NCBI GenBank assembly: GCA_000695325.1
Contig: AVPN01000005.1
Coordinates: 194,940-218,372 of the forward strand
Direction: 5' to 3'
DNA: 23,433 nt
From: Pleurobrachia bachei
Lineage: Eukaryota; Ctenophora; Tentaculata; Cydippida; Pleurobrachiidae
Shown here: piece by piece, positions 23,237-23,433 of the stretch
Layout of the letters: the number at the start of each line of letters is the position of its first letter
How positions within the stretch are numbered: the first letter of the stretch is position 1
Translations under genes and position numbers: made by a program
The notes under the pieces: model-generated
What the model saw: the letters and a program-made list of their open reading frames with translations, nothing else
What the model was told of the DNA's origin: nothing
Database searches by the model: none

Positions 23237-23433
23237 TTCCCATTGTATACGGTGGTACTATGAGCCTTTACGTTACGTGTAAACGGGAGTGTAACTACTA
23301 ACTATTTACGGAGTTGCACTCTCGCTATGACTAGATACACTGCATCTCTCTCGCGTCACGCGTTATCTTACTTTCACTTTCACTTATCACTTGTCACACT
23401 GCATCTTTTGCTAGACACACTCTTATCTCTCTC
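23237..23433. other. Intronic sequence to the window end
   Basis: No coding potential seen. The last 60 bases are rich in short TCACTTTCACTTATCAC-type repeats and end in a CT run. Confidence 0.5.

Overview
The window is nuclear DNA from a eukaryote, almost certainly an animal with a compact genome. Genes are split by short GT-AG introns (about 60 to 350 bases, plus a few longer ones loaded with repeats), and a eukaryotic tRNA-Pro(AGG) gene and microsatellites are present. The germline Tudor/RING protein points to Metazoa. The small introns would suit a sponge or another early-branching animal, but the sequence alone does not fix the taxon.

Layout, left to right. 1-6301 (minus): an RNF17/TDRD4-like RING, B-box and Tudor protein of which I can thread 15 exons in consistent phase. 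It runs off the left edge, and the tRNA-Pro gene lies beyond its last visible exon. 6370-8738 (minus): ribosomal protein L7 (uL30) in four exons, followed by a headless tandem copy. 8739-9643: divergent intergenic region with a GC-rich repeat-like block. 9644-12688 (plus): mitochondrial thiamine pyrophosphate carrier SLC25A19, nine exons, 324 residues, with a foldback transposon carrying perfect 8-bp target duplications in its last intron. 13185-18865 (plus): a protein with four dsRNA-binding domains, whose 3' half contains an exact 1,211-bp tandem duplication. 19181-22677 (plus): SLC35B4-like nucleotide-sugar transporter, 340 residues from exons 1-5, with exons 3-4 duplicated around a pure (TCTG)n tract of about 918 bp. 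22856-23015 (plus): first exon of an unidentified gene, followed by a minisatellite whose units each carry an RFX X-box-like palindrome and many a splice-donor-like GTGAGT. The genes do not form one pathway; they are ordinary neighbours.

The oddest signals are structural. Four multi-exon genes each contain a recent tandem duplication. In two of them (RPL7 copy at 6520-6569, SLC35B4 copy at 21778-21827) a block of exactly 50 bases is the base-by-base complement of the sister copy without reversal, 50/50 positions in both cases. In both, the sequence left of the block is diverged from its sister (1 SNP in 150 bases; about 14 substitutions in 197 bases) while the sequence to the right looks identical. 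No inversion can produce a parallel-strand complement. The shared length and polarity point to an assembly or haplotype-stitching error, though only reads can settle it.
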